This document shows, one piece after another, positions 56,582 to 64,000 of a stretch of 64,000 nt of DNA; the stretch's first letter is position 1, and each line of letters starts with the position of its first letter. The stretch is from NCBI GenBank assembly GCA_017645275.1, contig JAGCPH010000011.1:60308-124307 (forward strand), read 5' to 3'. The stretch comes from Bacteroidales bacterium (GTDB lineage: Bacteria > Bacteroidota > Bacteroidia > Bacteroidales > F082). A program made the position numbers and the translations under genes. The notes under the pieces were generated by a model. It was not told the origin of the DNA. It made no database searches and worked only from the letters and a program-made list of their open reading frames with translations.

Positions 56582-57634
56582 ATGGCAGAGGATTTTGTAG
56601 GCGTTATCGGCGATAGCACAGAAGAAAATACCGAACTGTTCGAGCATTTTCGCATAGTGGCTGACAAAGGTCAGGCACTCACCCGTGTCGACAAATTCCT
56701 GCAAAATCGCCTGGAAAACGTATCACGCAACCGTGTACAGAATGCGGCGAAAGCGGGTAGCATACTCGTCAACGACAAGCCAGTGAAGTCGAACTACAAG
56801 GTGAAGCCGTTCGACGTGGTGACGGTGGTGCTTGCATATCCGCCTCGTGAGATCGTCATCACTCCTGAAAACATACCGCTCGACGTGGTTTACGAAGACG
56901 ACGATGTCATCGTGGTCAACAAACAAGCTGGCTTGGTCGTTCACCCAGGTCACGGCAACTTCGACGGCACACTGCTCAACGCCTTGGCATATCATTTCAA
57001 GGAAAACGGCTCGAAAGTCGACAATGGCTTCGGATATCTCGTGCATCGTATTGATAAAGACACCACAGGTCTTATGATTGTGGCGAAAAACGAGACGGCG
57101 CAGACTGTCTTGGCCGCCCAGTTCTTTGAACATTCCATCACGCGCCGTTACCAAGCCCTTGTCTGGGGCGACTTTGGCGAGGACGAAGGCACTATCGAAG
57201 GTAACATTGGACGCTCGGTGCGTGACAGAGTAGCTATGGCGGTGTATCCCGACGGCAGCCAGGGCAAAGATGCCGTCACACATTACAAGGTACTGGAGCG
57301 TTTCAACTACGTCACCCTGGTGGAATGTCGCCTGGAAACTGGACGCACCCACCAAATCCGCGTCCACATGCAGCATATCGGACATCCGTTGTTCAACGAT
57401 GCCTTGTACGGTGGCGACCGTATCCTGAAAGGTACCACATTTTCTAAATACCGACAGTTTATCGACAACTGTTTCAATGAAATACCGCGTCACTGCCTCC
57501 ATGCCAAGGTGCTCGGCTTCGTGCACCCGACCACAGGCAAAGAGCTCTATTTCGACTCGGAGCTGCCACAAGATATGCAGGCGGTGCTCGCAAAATGGCG
57601 TAATTATCTTAAAACTAGAACAGAAGAAAATTAA
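56582..57634 (+). CDS. rluD: RluD-family pseudouridine synthase
   Basis: Isomerises specific uridines in rRNA, probably 23S helix 69 if it is a true RluD. 350 aa: an N-terminal extension, an S4 RNA-binding domain (RVDKFLQNRLENVSRNRVQ, about 38-100), then the catalytic domain with Asp158 in HRIDKDTTGLMIVAK and the conserved ETGRTHQIRVHMQHIGHPL and HCLHAKVLGFVHP. RluA/RluC/RluD cannot be fully separated by eye; length and S4 domain favour RluD. Confidence 0.92.
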   Translation: MAEDFVGVIGDSTEENTELFEHFRIVADKGQALTRVDKFLQNRLENVSRNRVQNAAKAGSILVNDKPVKSNYKVKPFDVVTVVLAYPPREIVITPENIPLDVVYEDDDVIVVNKQAGLVVHPGHGNFDGTLLNALAYHFKENGSKVDNGFGYLVHRIDKDTTGLMIVAKNETAQTVLAAQFFEHSITRRYQALVWGDFGEDEGTIEGNIGRSVRDRVAMAVYPDGSQGKDAVTHYKVLERFNYVTLVECRLETGRTHQIRVHMQHIGHPLFNDALYGGDRILKGTTFSKYRQFIDNCFNEIPRHCLHAKVLGFVHPTTGKELYFDSELPQDMQAVLAKWRNYLKTRTEEN

Positions 57635-57640
57635 AATATC

Positions 57641-58606
57641 ATGATAGTAATAACAGGAGCAGCAGGTTTCATCGCAAGCGTGGTGGCAGGATGCCTAAAC
57701 CAACAGGGCAGGACCGACCTCGTCCTCGTCGATGACTTCTCAAAGAAACAAAAAGAAAGAAACTTCATCAACAAAGCATATCAGCTTCTTTTAGACAGGA
57801 AAGAGTTGCATAACTGGCTGAAAATCAATCACGATAAGGTTGATTTTATAGTGCATCTCGGCGCTCGCACCGACACCACCGAGTTCGACTGGAACGTGTT
57901 TGTGGAACTCAACGTGAACTACACCGAACAGCTGTGGACACTCTGCACCGAGTATCAGATTCCACTCGTATATGCCTCATCAGCTGCGACTTACGGTGGG
58001 GGAGAGCTGGGCTACAACGACAGCCACGACATCGTCGAGAAGCTCGTGCCGCTTAACCCTTACGGACGCTCGAAAAACGAGATCGACAAATGGATTCTCA
58101 AACAAACGAAGTGCCCTCCGTTCTGGGCTGGACTGAAGTTTTTCAACGTCTACGGTCCTAACGAGTATCACAAAGGCCGCATGGCATCGGTCATCTTGCA
58201 CTCGTTCCACCAGATTCAGGACTGCGGCGAGGTTAAACTGTTCCGTTCACATCGTCCCGACTTCAAAGACGGTCAGCAGCTGCGTGACTTCATCTATGTG
58301 AAAGACATCGCTTCGGTTATCCTTTTCTTGATTGAGAAACGCCCTGAGAACGGCCTGTACAACCTCGGAACTGGCCACGCTCGGTCGTTTTACGACCTCG
58401 CGGCCAACACCTTCAAGGCAATGGGAAAAGAAGTGAATATCAAGTTCATCGACACCCCGCTCGACATTCGCGACAAATATCAGTATTTCACTGAAGCCAA
58501 CATGGAAAAACTCCGCAAAGCAGGCTACGACAAGCCATTTACCTCACTCGAGGACGGCGTTTACGATTACGTGACAAATTATTTAATTCCAGATACAACG
58601 TTCTAA
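57641..58606 (+). CDS. hldD: ADP-glyceromanno-heptose 6-epimerase (HldD/RfaD)
   Basis: Extended short-chain dehydrogenase that epimerises ADP-D-glycero- to ADP-L-glycero-manno-heptose for LPS core. 321 aa: the nucleotide loop is ITGAAGFIAS (the family usually has G where A stands in IAS), the catalytic Tyr and Lys are in YGRSKNEID, and FFNVYGPNEYHKGRMASV is strongly HldD-like. It lies 6 nt after the pseudouridine synthase gene and ends at a long bidirectional hairpin. Confidence 0.88.
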   Translation: MIVITGAAGFIASVVAGCLNQQGRTDLVLVDDFSKKQKERNFINKAYQLLLDRKELHNWLKINHDKVDFIVHLGARTDTTEFDWNVFVELNVNYTEQLWTLCTEYQIPLVYASSAATYGGGELGYNDSHDIVEKLVPLNPYGRSKNEIDKWILKQTKCPPFWAGLKFFNVYGPNEYHKGRMASVILHSFHQIQDCGEVKLFRSHRPDFKDGQQLRDFIYVKDIASVILFLIEKRPENGLYNLGTGHARSFYDLAANTFKAMGKEVNIKFIDTPLDIRDKYQYFTEANMEKLRKAGYDKPFTSLEDGVYDYVTNYLIPDTTF

Positions 58607-58670
58607 AAATATGAGAAAAAACCAGGCCTTAGAAGGGAAAAACTTCGAGACTGATTTTTCTCATATTTTT
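58605..58670. terminator. Long bidirectional terminator hairpin
   Basis: A perfect 16-bp AT-rich stem, AAAAATATGAGAAAAA (58605-58620) with TTTTTCTCATATTTTT (58655-58670), and a 34-nt loop. It lies between hldD and the convergent merR-type gene. Confidence 0.75.
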
Positions 58671-58680
58671 TGTAAACAAA

Positions 58681-59022
58681 CTATAATGTTTTCTGCTTCT
58701 CTGCTAATTGTTTATCCAAATCCACTAAGAACTCCCGCGCATCAGTGAGCGTGCGGATCATCATGGCGTTCTCCTCAAGCTTGTCGAACTTGGTTTTCAT
58801 GGCCTCCTTCGCACCTTGGATGGTGTAGCCTTTCACCTTTACGAGCTGGTATATTATCTGTAAATACCGCAAGTCTCGCTCAGTGAAGAGTCTGTTGCCT
58901 TTTGTGCTCTTGCGCGGACGCAGCACGTCGAATTCACTTTCCCAATAACGTATGGTGGATGTCGGGACGTTAAACATCACCGCCACTTCACCGATTCGAT
59001 AATATAACTTCTTGATTTCCAT
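58681..59022 (-). CDS. MerR-family transcriptional regulator
   Basis: 113-aa regulator. The winged helix-turn-helix is at the N-terminus: YYRIGEVAVMFNVPTSTIRY, then WESEFDVLRPRKSTKGNRLF and the recognition wing region; a coiled-coil dimer helix (about 75-113) forms the C-terminus. There is no ligand domain and no metal-binding cysteine, so the signal is unknown. It starts 1 nt after the M23 peptidase stop; the pair is conserved beside alaS in Bacteroidota. Confidence 0.88.
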   Translation of the reverse strand: MEIKKLYYRIGEVAVMFNVPTSTIRYWESEFDVLRPRKSTKGNRLFTERDLRYLQIIYQLVKVKGYTIQGAKEAMKTKFDKLEENAMMIRTLTDAREFLVDLDKQLAEKQKTL

Positions 59023-59023
59023 A

Positions 59024-59995
59024 TCAATCCATTGTCATTGAAGGCCTTTCCGATAACTTAAGAATCTGTTCGTACTCCTCAGGAGTGAGGTCGTTGTAGA
59101 AGAAATTAATAGGATTTATCGGTTTGTTATTCTTAATTACTTCATAATGCAGGTGCGGCGCCGTCGACTTTCCCGTGTTGCCCATCAGCGCGATATTTTC
59201 GCCGCGACTCACCTTTTGGCCTTTTTTCACTAATGCTTTCTTGAGGTGGGCATAACGTGTCTTGTAGCCATATCCATGATTTACAATGACATAGTTGCCA
59301 TAGCCACTGTTACCTAGTACCACCTTCTCAACCACACCGTCGCCAGTGCAATAAATCTTGGTGCCGACAGGAGCCGAAAAGTCGATGCCGCTGTGAAACT
59401 TCTGAATCTTGTAGAACGGGTCGGTGCGATGTCCGAAATGCGACGAGATACGGTTGATATCAACATTTCTTACTGGCATTATGGCCGGGATGTGCTTCAA
59501 CATGTCAGCCTTATTTACCGCCATCTCGTAAACCTCGTCAAACGACTTTGCCTGAACATTCAACTGACTCTCCAAGATGTCGATTTTTTTCGCCGTGGCT
59601 TTTATTGTCGCCGAATTATCATACCCCTCAAGGTCCGTATAACGGTCAGCTCCGCCATAACCTCCCTCTCTCACCGACGGCGGAATAGGATCAGACTCGA
59701 AAATCATACGGTAAATGTTGTCGTCACGGTCCTGCATCTCGTCTAGAGCATGGTTGATGTGGCCTATTTTTTTGTTCAGAATTTCAAATTGCAACTGCAA
59801 AAACTCAATTTCACGAGCCTGCATACGCTCTTTGGGCGTTCCAAGAGTATTATCGATAATAGATACACCTATAATACCGATAAATCCGGCAAGGATAAAA
59901 AACAAACAAAAATTGCGCAGACGTTTTCCAAATGAGGGCTTATATTCCTCATAATCATGCGTTTGCGTGTTGAATATGTATTTTTTTCTTGCCAT
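59024..59995 (-). CDS. M23 (LytM) family peptidoglycan peptidase
   Basis: 323-aa inner-membrane-anchored, periplasmic zinc endopeptidase. One membrane helix (about 28-47), a coiled-coil linker (about 60-95 and 130-165), and a C-terminal LytM domain with His201 and Asp205 in HSGIDF, His250 in RYAHLKK and His281/His283 in HLHYEV: all the zinc and catalytic residues are present, so it should be an active hydrolase of peptide cross-links and not a degenerate activator. Co-transcribed with the merR-type gene, divergent from alaS. Confidence 0.93.
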   Translation of the reverse strand: MARKKYIFNTQTHDYEEYKPSFGKRLRNFCLFFILAGFIGIIGVSIIDNTLGTPKERMQAREIEFLQLQFEILNKKIGHINHALDEMQDRDDNIYRMIFESDPIPPSVREGGYGGADRYTDLEGYDNSATIKATAKKIDILESQLNVQAKSFDEVYEMAVNKADMLKHIPAIMPVRNVDINRISSHFGHRTDPFYKIQKFHSGIDFSAPVGTKIYCTGDGVVEKVVLGNSGYGNYVIVNHGYGYKTRYAHLKKALVKKGQKVSRGENIALMGNTGKSTAPHLHYEVIKNNKPINPINFFYNDLTPEEYEQILKLSERPSMTMD

Positions 59996-60064
59996 TAATT
60001 TTAAAAAATTTTATTTAAAACGAAAAAATTATGTTTTAAACATGCAAAATAAATAAATTTTTCT

Positions 60065-60072
60065 TAAATTTG
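60065..60072 (+). promoter_or_regulatory. -7 box of alaS
   Basis: TAAATTTG, 28 nt before the alaS start, in the AT-rich 105-nt region shared with the divergent M23 gene. Confidence 0.5.
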
Positions 60073-60100
60073 CAAACTTTTTTAAAGAAAAATAAATTCT

Positions 60101-62722
60101 ATGATGAAAGCAAACGAAATTCGTAAGAGTTTTCTTGAGTTTTTCCAGTCGAAACAGCACCTTATAGTGCCTTCAGCACCTATAGTCGTTAAAAACGACC
60201 CCACCTTGATGTTCACCAATGCCGGTATGAACCAGTTTAAAGATGTTTTCTTGGGCAACAACCCTCGTAAAGCACCACGCGTGACCGATATCCAGAAGTG
60301 CCTCCGCGTATCTGGCAAGCATAACGACCTTGAAGAAGTGGGCCGCGACACATATCATCACACTATGTTTGAGATGATGGGTAACTGGTCGTTTGGCGAT
60401 TATTTCAAAAAAGAAGCCATCGCATGGGCATGGGAGTTCCTTACCGAAGTGATGAAAATCGACAAGGATAAGCTCTATGTCACTGTGTTTGGTGGTGATG
60501 AGAAAGACGGAATGGCTCCTGACAACGAAGCTTACGAGTTTTGGAAAGAGCATGTCGACGAATCGAGGATAATCTACGGCTCGAAAAAAGACAACTTCTG
60601 GGAGATGGGCGAGACCGGCCCGTGCGGACCGTGTTCCGAAATCCATATCGACATCCGTGACGAGGAAGCACGTAAGAAAATCAACGGCCGCGACCTCGTT
60701 AACAAAGACGACCCGGAAGTCATCGAGATTTGGAACCTCGTGTTCATGCAATATAACCGTCTCGCAAACGGCTCTCTCGTAGACCTCCCTGCAAAGCATG
60801 TCGACACCGGCATGGGCTTCGAACGCCTCGTCCGCGTGATGCAAGGCAAGAAGTCGAACTACGACACCGATGTGTTTACACCTATTATTAATGAAATCTC
60901 TAAGCTTTCAAGTATTAAATATGGCGATAATGAGAAACAAGACATCGCCATGCGTGTGGTGGCAGACCATTTGCGTGCGGTCAGCTTCGCTATTACCGAC
61001 GGCCAGTTGCCATCCAATAACGGTGCTGGTTATGTAATTCGCCGAATCTTGCGTCGTGCAGTCAGATACGGTTACACATTCCTTAAATTCACCGAGCCGT
61101 TTGTGTACAAACTGTTGCCAGTCCTCGTACATGAGATGGGTGAGCAATATCCTGAGATAAAAGCCCAGGAGATGCTCGTATCAAAGGTCATATACGAGGA
61201 AGAGGCATCGTTCCTGCGTACTTTGGCATTGGGAATCAAGCGTTTCGAGAACTATGTGGAGCAAAACAAAGGTGCAAAACTCATCGACGGCGCATTCGCC
61301 TTCGAATTATTTGACACCTACGGCTTCCCAGTCGACTTGACCAACCTCATGGCAGAGGAGAAAGGCCTCGAAGTCGATATGGAAGGCTTCAATAATAACC
61401 TCAAAGAACAGAAAGACCGCTCACGTAAAGCCGCCGAGAAGATGTCGGGCGACTGGGTCGAGCTCATCCACGAAGACAAACCTACCACATTCGTCGGCTA
61501 CACCGAGATGGAATGCCAGTCAAAGATATTGAAATTCAGAGAGGTAGTGGCGAAAGGCAAGAAACATTTCGAGATCGTCCTCGACAAGACTCCATTCTAC
61601 GCCGAGATGGGTGGCCAGGTGGGCGACCGCGGCGTGCTGGTGTCGGAAAACGAGACACTCCACGTGGTCAACACAGTGAAAGAAAACGACCTCAGTATTC
61701 ATATCACCGACATGCTCCCACAACAGCCAGAGGCAGTGTTTACTGCCAAAGTCGATGTGGAGCGCCGTCTCAAGATTGAGGCTAACCACACAGCTACTCA
61801 CCTGATGCATGCCGCTCTACGCCAAGTGCTCGGAACACATGTCGAACAGAAAGGCTCAATGGTCGACGACGAACGTCTGCGTTTCGACTTCAGCCACTTC
61901 GCCAAGATGACTGACGAAGAGATCCGTAAAGTTGAAACAATTGTAAATCAGAAGATTAGAGAAGATCTTCCGAACCAGACCGCTGTAGATGTCCCTATTG
62001 ACGAGGCACGCAAACTTGGTGCCATGGCGTTGTTTGGCGAGAAATATGGCGACAAAGTCCGTGTGGTGACATTTGGCAAAGACTACTCATGTGAACTCTG
62101 TGGCGGCACACATATCACCTCGACAGGCCGCATCGGAGCGTTCAAGATCTTGACTGAGAGTGCCATCGCAGCCGGCGTGCGCCGTATCGAGGCAATAACA
62201 GGCGAGGCAGTAATCGAATATCTTGATAATCAGATAGATACATTAAATAAGATCAAAGGTCTTGTGAAGTCGTCAGGCGACGTGGTAAAGGCTGTTGAGA
62301 CCCTCTCGACACAAAACACCATGCTCCAGAAGAAGATCGAGGCTATGATGATGGCTCAGGCCGTCTCGGATGCTAAGAATGCATACAACAATGCGACGGA
62401 TTGGAACGGACACAAGCTGGTGGTAGCCCGTATCGATGCCGACATGAACCAGATGCGTAACATCGCTTCCGCTATCAAAGATATAGATAATGAAGCTGTC
62501 GTCGTTATGGGTGGCGTGTTCGAGGACAAGCCTGCTCTCTGCGTGATGTTACCACAAAGTTTGGTCGACAACAATAAATTGGATGCTGGAGCGTTAGTAC
62601 GTGAAGCCGCTAAGGAAATCCAAGGCGGTGGCGGTGGCCAGAAAACCCTTGCCACAGCAGGCGGAAAGAACGCCGCTGGCATCGACAAAGCCATCGAGAT
62701 CATTAAAAATAATTTGAAATAA
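60101..62722 (+). CDS. alaS: Alanine--tRNA ligase
   Basis: Class II synthetase that charges tRNA-Ala and edits Ser/Gly mischarging. 873 aa: the aminoacylation core starts EIRKSFLEFFQSKQHLIVPS, with FTNAGMNQFKDVFLG; the editing domain has the zinc set C664, C667 and H671 in CELCGGTH and HTATHLMHAALRQVLG; the C-terminal DHHA1 domain has GGGGGQ. Two adjacent ATGs (60101, 60104) are possible starts. All domains are intact. Confidence 0.98.
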   Translation: MMKANEIRKSFLEFFQSKQHLIVPSAPIVVKNDPTLMFTNAGMNQFKDVFLGNNPRKAPRVTDIQKCLRVSGKHNDLEEVGRDTYHHTMFEMMGNWSFGDYFKKEAIAWAWEFLTEVMKIDKDKLYVTVFGGDEKDGMAPDNEAYEFWKEHVDESRIIYGSKKDNFWEMGETGPCGPCSEIHIDIRDEEARKKINGRDLVNKDDPEVIEIWNLVFMQYNRLANGSLVDLPAKHVDTGMGFERLVRVMQGKKSNYDTDVFTPIINEISKLSSIKYGDNEKQDIAMRVVADHLRAVSFAITDGQLPSNNGAGYVIRRILRRAVRYGYTFLKFTEPFVYKLLPVLVHEMGEQYPEIKAQEMLVSKVIYEEEASFLRTLALGIKRFENYVEQNKGAKLIDGAFAFELFDTYGFPVDLTNLMAEEKGLEVDMEGFNNNLKEQKDRSRKAAEKMSGDWVELIHEDKPTTFVGYTEMECQSKILKFREVVAKGKKHFEIVLDKTPFYAEMGGQVGDRGVLVSENETLHVVNTVKENDLSIHITDMLPQQPEAVFTAKVDVERRLKIEANHTATHLMHAALRQVLGTHVEQKGSMVDDERLRFDFSHFAKMTDEEIRKVETIVNQKIREDLPNQTAVDVPIDEARKLGAMALFGEKYGDKVRVVTFGKDYSCELCGGTHITSTGRIGAFKILTESAIAAGVRRIEAITGEAVIEYLDNQIDTLNKIKGLVKSSGDVVKAVETLSTQNTMLQKKIEAMMMAQAVSDAKNAYNNATDWNGHKLVVARIDADMNQMRNIASAIKDIDNEAVVVMGGVFEDKPALCVMLPQSLVDNNKLDAGALVREAAKEIQGGGGGQKTLATAGGKNAAGIDKAIEIIKNNLK

Positions 62723-62725
62723 CAC

Positions 62726-63397
62726 ATGCAGAGACGCCTGTCGGTTATATTAAGCCTGTTTATCGCAACATTATTGTTCATGGCTGGTTGTTCAAAAGAC
62801 AACCACGATAGCTTGGCTTTTGTTGGCGATGAGAGCGATATGAGGTCGTGTTACGATATTTATCCGCAGCAGTATTTCCCTCAAAGCATCAGCCAGACTA
62901 TTCGAGAAGGCCGTTTCCCTCCCGATATCGTGGGCGAATATGAGATGAACGGCACATTTGTTGATGGTCACTATGAACAGTATAATGCGATAACCCATCA
63001 ATATGATATACTTCCTTACTACTACTTTCCTCAATATAAAGGCATGTACATAATTATTACAGATCAAATAAATGGTATCGCAAATATTAAATGTGCCTTT
63101 AGAAACCATAGTTATAGTGAATACCAAAATTGGTATGAAACAAAAGCTTACATTTATGGGAATGTTTATGAGAATAGTAATGATTTCATAATTTGTTTTG
63201 AAAGTACGGAAAAGCCAGGAGATGCTTATGAGTATATTCGAGGAAATATAATCAAAGGTACTATTGATGCTTCTGGCATTATTAATATTGAAACATGGAG
63301 TGTTATTAAGAGTAGAAATCCAGACTCCGATGTGGCAGGAATATTTAAAGTCGGCAGCTGGTATCGTCATCACGCTGATTTGGCAGAAAGAAAATAA
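62726..63397 (+). CDS. Lipoprotein of unknown function
   Basis: 223 aa with a lipoprotein signal: basic start MQRRLS, hydrophobic stretch and lipobox FMAGC (Cys21), then SKDNHDS. The mature part is beta-rich and Tyr/Asn-rich (PDIVGEYEMNGTFVDGHYEQ), without recognisable motifs. It starts 3 nt after alaS and is followed after 9 nt by a barrel gene. The second half is more AT-rich than alaS. Likely outer-membrane attached; function unknown. Confidence 0.8.
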   Translation: MQRRLSVILSLFIATLLFMAGCSKDNHDSLAFVGDESDMRSCYDIYPQQYFPQSISQTIREGRFPPDIVGEYEMNGTFVDGHYEQYNAITHQYDILPYYYFPQYKGMYIIITDQINGIANIKCAFRNHSYSEYQNWYETKAYIYGNVYENSNDFIICFESTEKPGDAYEYIRGNIIKGTIDASGIINIETWSVIKSRNPDSDVAGIFKVGSWYRHHADLAERK

Positions 63398-63406
63398 TTG
63401 TTTGAT

Positions 63407-64000
63407 ATGAAGAAACTATTTGCAATATTGTTTTTTGTCGTTTTGGGCATGAATCTTACCGCTCAGGTGGATTATAGTTTCGGCAACATCAAGCATAAAC
63501 GCGAGAAAAGCACTATCCCTACAATCGGTATCAAAGGTGGCTTGACAAGCTATCACATGCATTTCGCATACGAAAAATACAACAAGCTATCAGATGATAT
63601 TATATTGAAACCTGGCTTCGGACTGTATGTCGAATTCCCAATCAAGAAATTGAAAGGATTTGCAGTAGGCGGCGAAGTTATGATGATAGATAGAGGTTAT
63701 AGAAAATCATTCAAATTCAGAGGCGATATGCCCGAAGTCGACCAGATACAGGCACATTATCTCGATGTCAGAATCCCGATAACATATTATTTCAGACATA
63801 CCGAAGTGCTCAATCCATATATCTTTATAGCTCCCGACTTTGGAATGTGCTATGGCGGTGAGATGACTAAGACTTTTGCTGAAAGTCCTGAGTATAACAC
63901 CTCTGTCGACATCTCAAAATCTGACGCGATGCGCTCGTTCGACCTGTCGCTGGCCTTCGGCGTCGGTATCAGATGCAACATTCATTTTCAGGTGTTTACA
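63407..64000 (+). CDS. Outer-membrane beta-barrel protein (PorT/porin-like), 3' partial
   Basis: 198 codons from the ATG at 63407 are visible, then the window ends with the frame open. Signal peptide about 1-20 (MKKLFAILFFVVLGMNLTAQ). The mature part alternates strands typical of small Bacteroidota barrels: IPTIGIKGGLTSYHMHFAYE, FGLYVEFPIKKLKGFAVGGE, LDVRIPITYYFR and NPYIFIAPDFGMCYGGE. It fits the broad outer-membrane barrel/PorT group; it cannot be assigned as the T9SS component PorT by eye. Probably co-transcribed with the lipoprotein. Confidence 0.78.
   Translation, partial: MKKLFAILFFVVLGMNLTAQVDYSFGNIKHKREKSTIPTIGIKGGLTSYHMHFAYEKYNKLSDDIILKPGFGLYVEFPIKKLKGFAVGGEVMMIDRGYRKSFKFRGDMPEVDQIQAHYLDVRIPITYYFRHTEVLNPYIFIAPDFGMCYGGEMTKTFAESPEYNTSVDISKSDAMRSFDLSLAFGVGIRCNIHFQVFT

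Noticed and set aside
56723-57571. 282-aa open frame on the minus strand
   Set aside because: Antisense to the pseudouridine synthase, whose catalytic motifs are intact.
37410-62232. The string TTGATAATCA recurring across the window
   Set aside because: It appears within coding regions as Asp-Asn-Gln codons (for example near 37412, 40513, 40638, 55011 and 62223) with no fixed spacing or strand bias that I can show; probably codon context.

Overview
This is about 64 kb of chromosome from a member of the Bacteroidota, most likely the order Bacteroidales and probably uncultured. The evidence is promoters of the TAnnTTTG (-7) type, few Shine-Dalgarno sequences, four proteins with C-terminal type IX secretion (T9SS) sorting domains including two gingipain-like C25 peptidases, a V-type ATPase operon of the E-DUF2764-A-B-D-I-K type, and gene neighbourhoods typical of the phylum (RsfS-FtsH-LUD, Ddl-PASTA-RluD, AlaS/M23/MerR). 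I cannot name a species. I see no tRNA, rRNA, CRISPR array, insertion sequence or prophage.

Layout. 1-6.1 kb: two tandem secreted C25 cysteine peptidases, the first cut by the window edge. 6.1-8.1 kb: a metallo-beta-lactamase/beta-CASP hydrolase and the RNase P RNA gene. 8.1-12.8 kb: a translationally coupled TPR protein and outer-membrane barrel. 12.9-22.0 kb: gyrB followed after 12 nt by a seven-gene V-ATPase operon. 22.1-24.0 kb: a small AT-rich accessory patch with a DUF2442 protein, an unknown 94-aa protein, a secreted YD-repeat-like protein and an orphan HigA-type antitoxin. 24.0-25.7 kb: prmC, which carries palindromic repeats inside its reading frame, divergent from a YigZ-family gene across a large inverted repeat. 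25.9-28.1 kb: dnaA and a tetrapyrrole-methylase-fold methyltransferase. 28.1-29.1 kb: a frameshifted T9SS cargo gene. 29.2-31.2 kb: a POT transporter and a TerB-like protein.

31.3-44.7 kb is mostly housekeeping: valS, LUD protein, ftsH, rsfS, birA, SRPBCC protein, pyrE, NUDIX, coaD, a thioredoxin-fold protein without its cysteines, and secA. 44.7-49.4 kb: two tandem patatin-beta-barrel fusion proteins. 49.4-53.5 kb: pyrH, a GT-C-type membrane glycosyltransferase, frr and ddl. 53.6-58.6 kb: PASTA protein, T9SS cargo, RluD-type pseudouridine synthase and an HldD-type epimerase. 58.7-64 kb: MerR regulator, M23 peptidase, alaS, a lipoprotein and a partial outer-membrane barrel.

Most of the window is core chromosome: replication (dnaA, gyrB), translation (valS, alaS, frr, rnpB, prmC, rsfS), envelope (ddl, M23, PASTA, HldD-type epimerase), secretion (secA) and ion-motive energy (V-ATPase). 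The least ordinary signals are the palindromic element found twice in the same frame inside prmC and once between genes, the leaderless promoters clustered around prmC, the V-ATPase with a Na+-type rotor signature and DUF2764 in place of recognisable C and F subunits, and the AT-rich accessory patch. I did not find a clearly new multi-gene system; the prmC repeat family is the best candidate for something undescribed.
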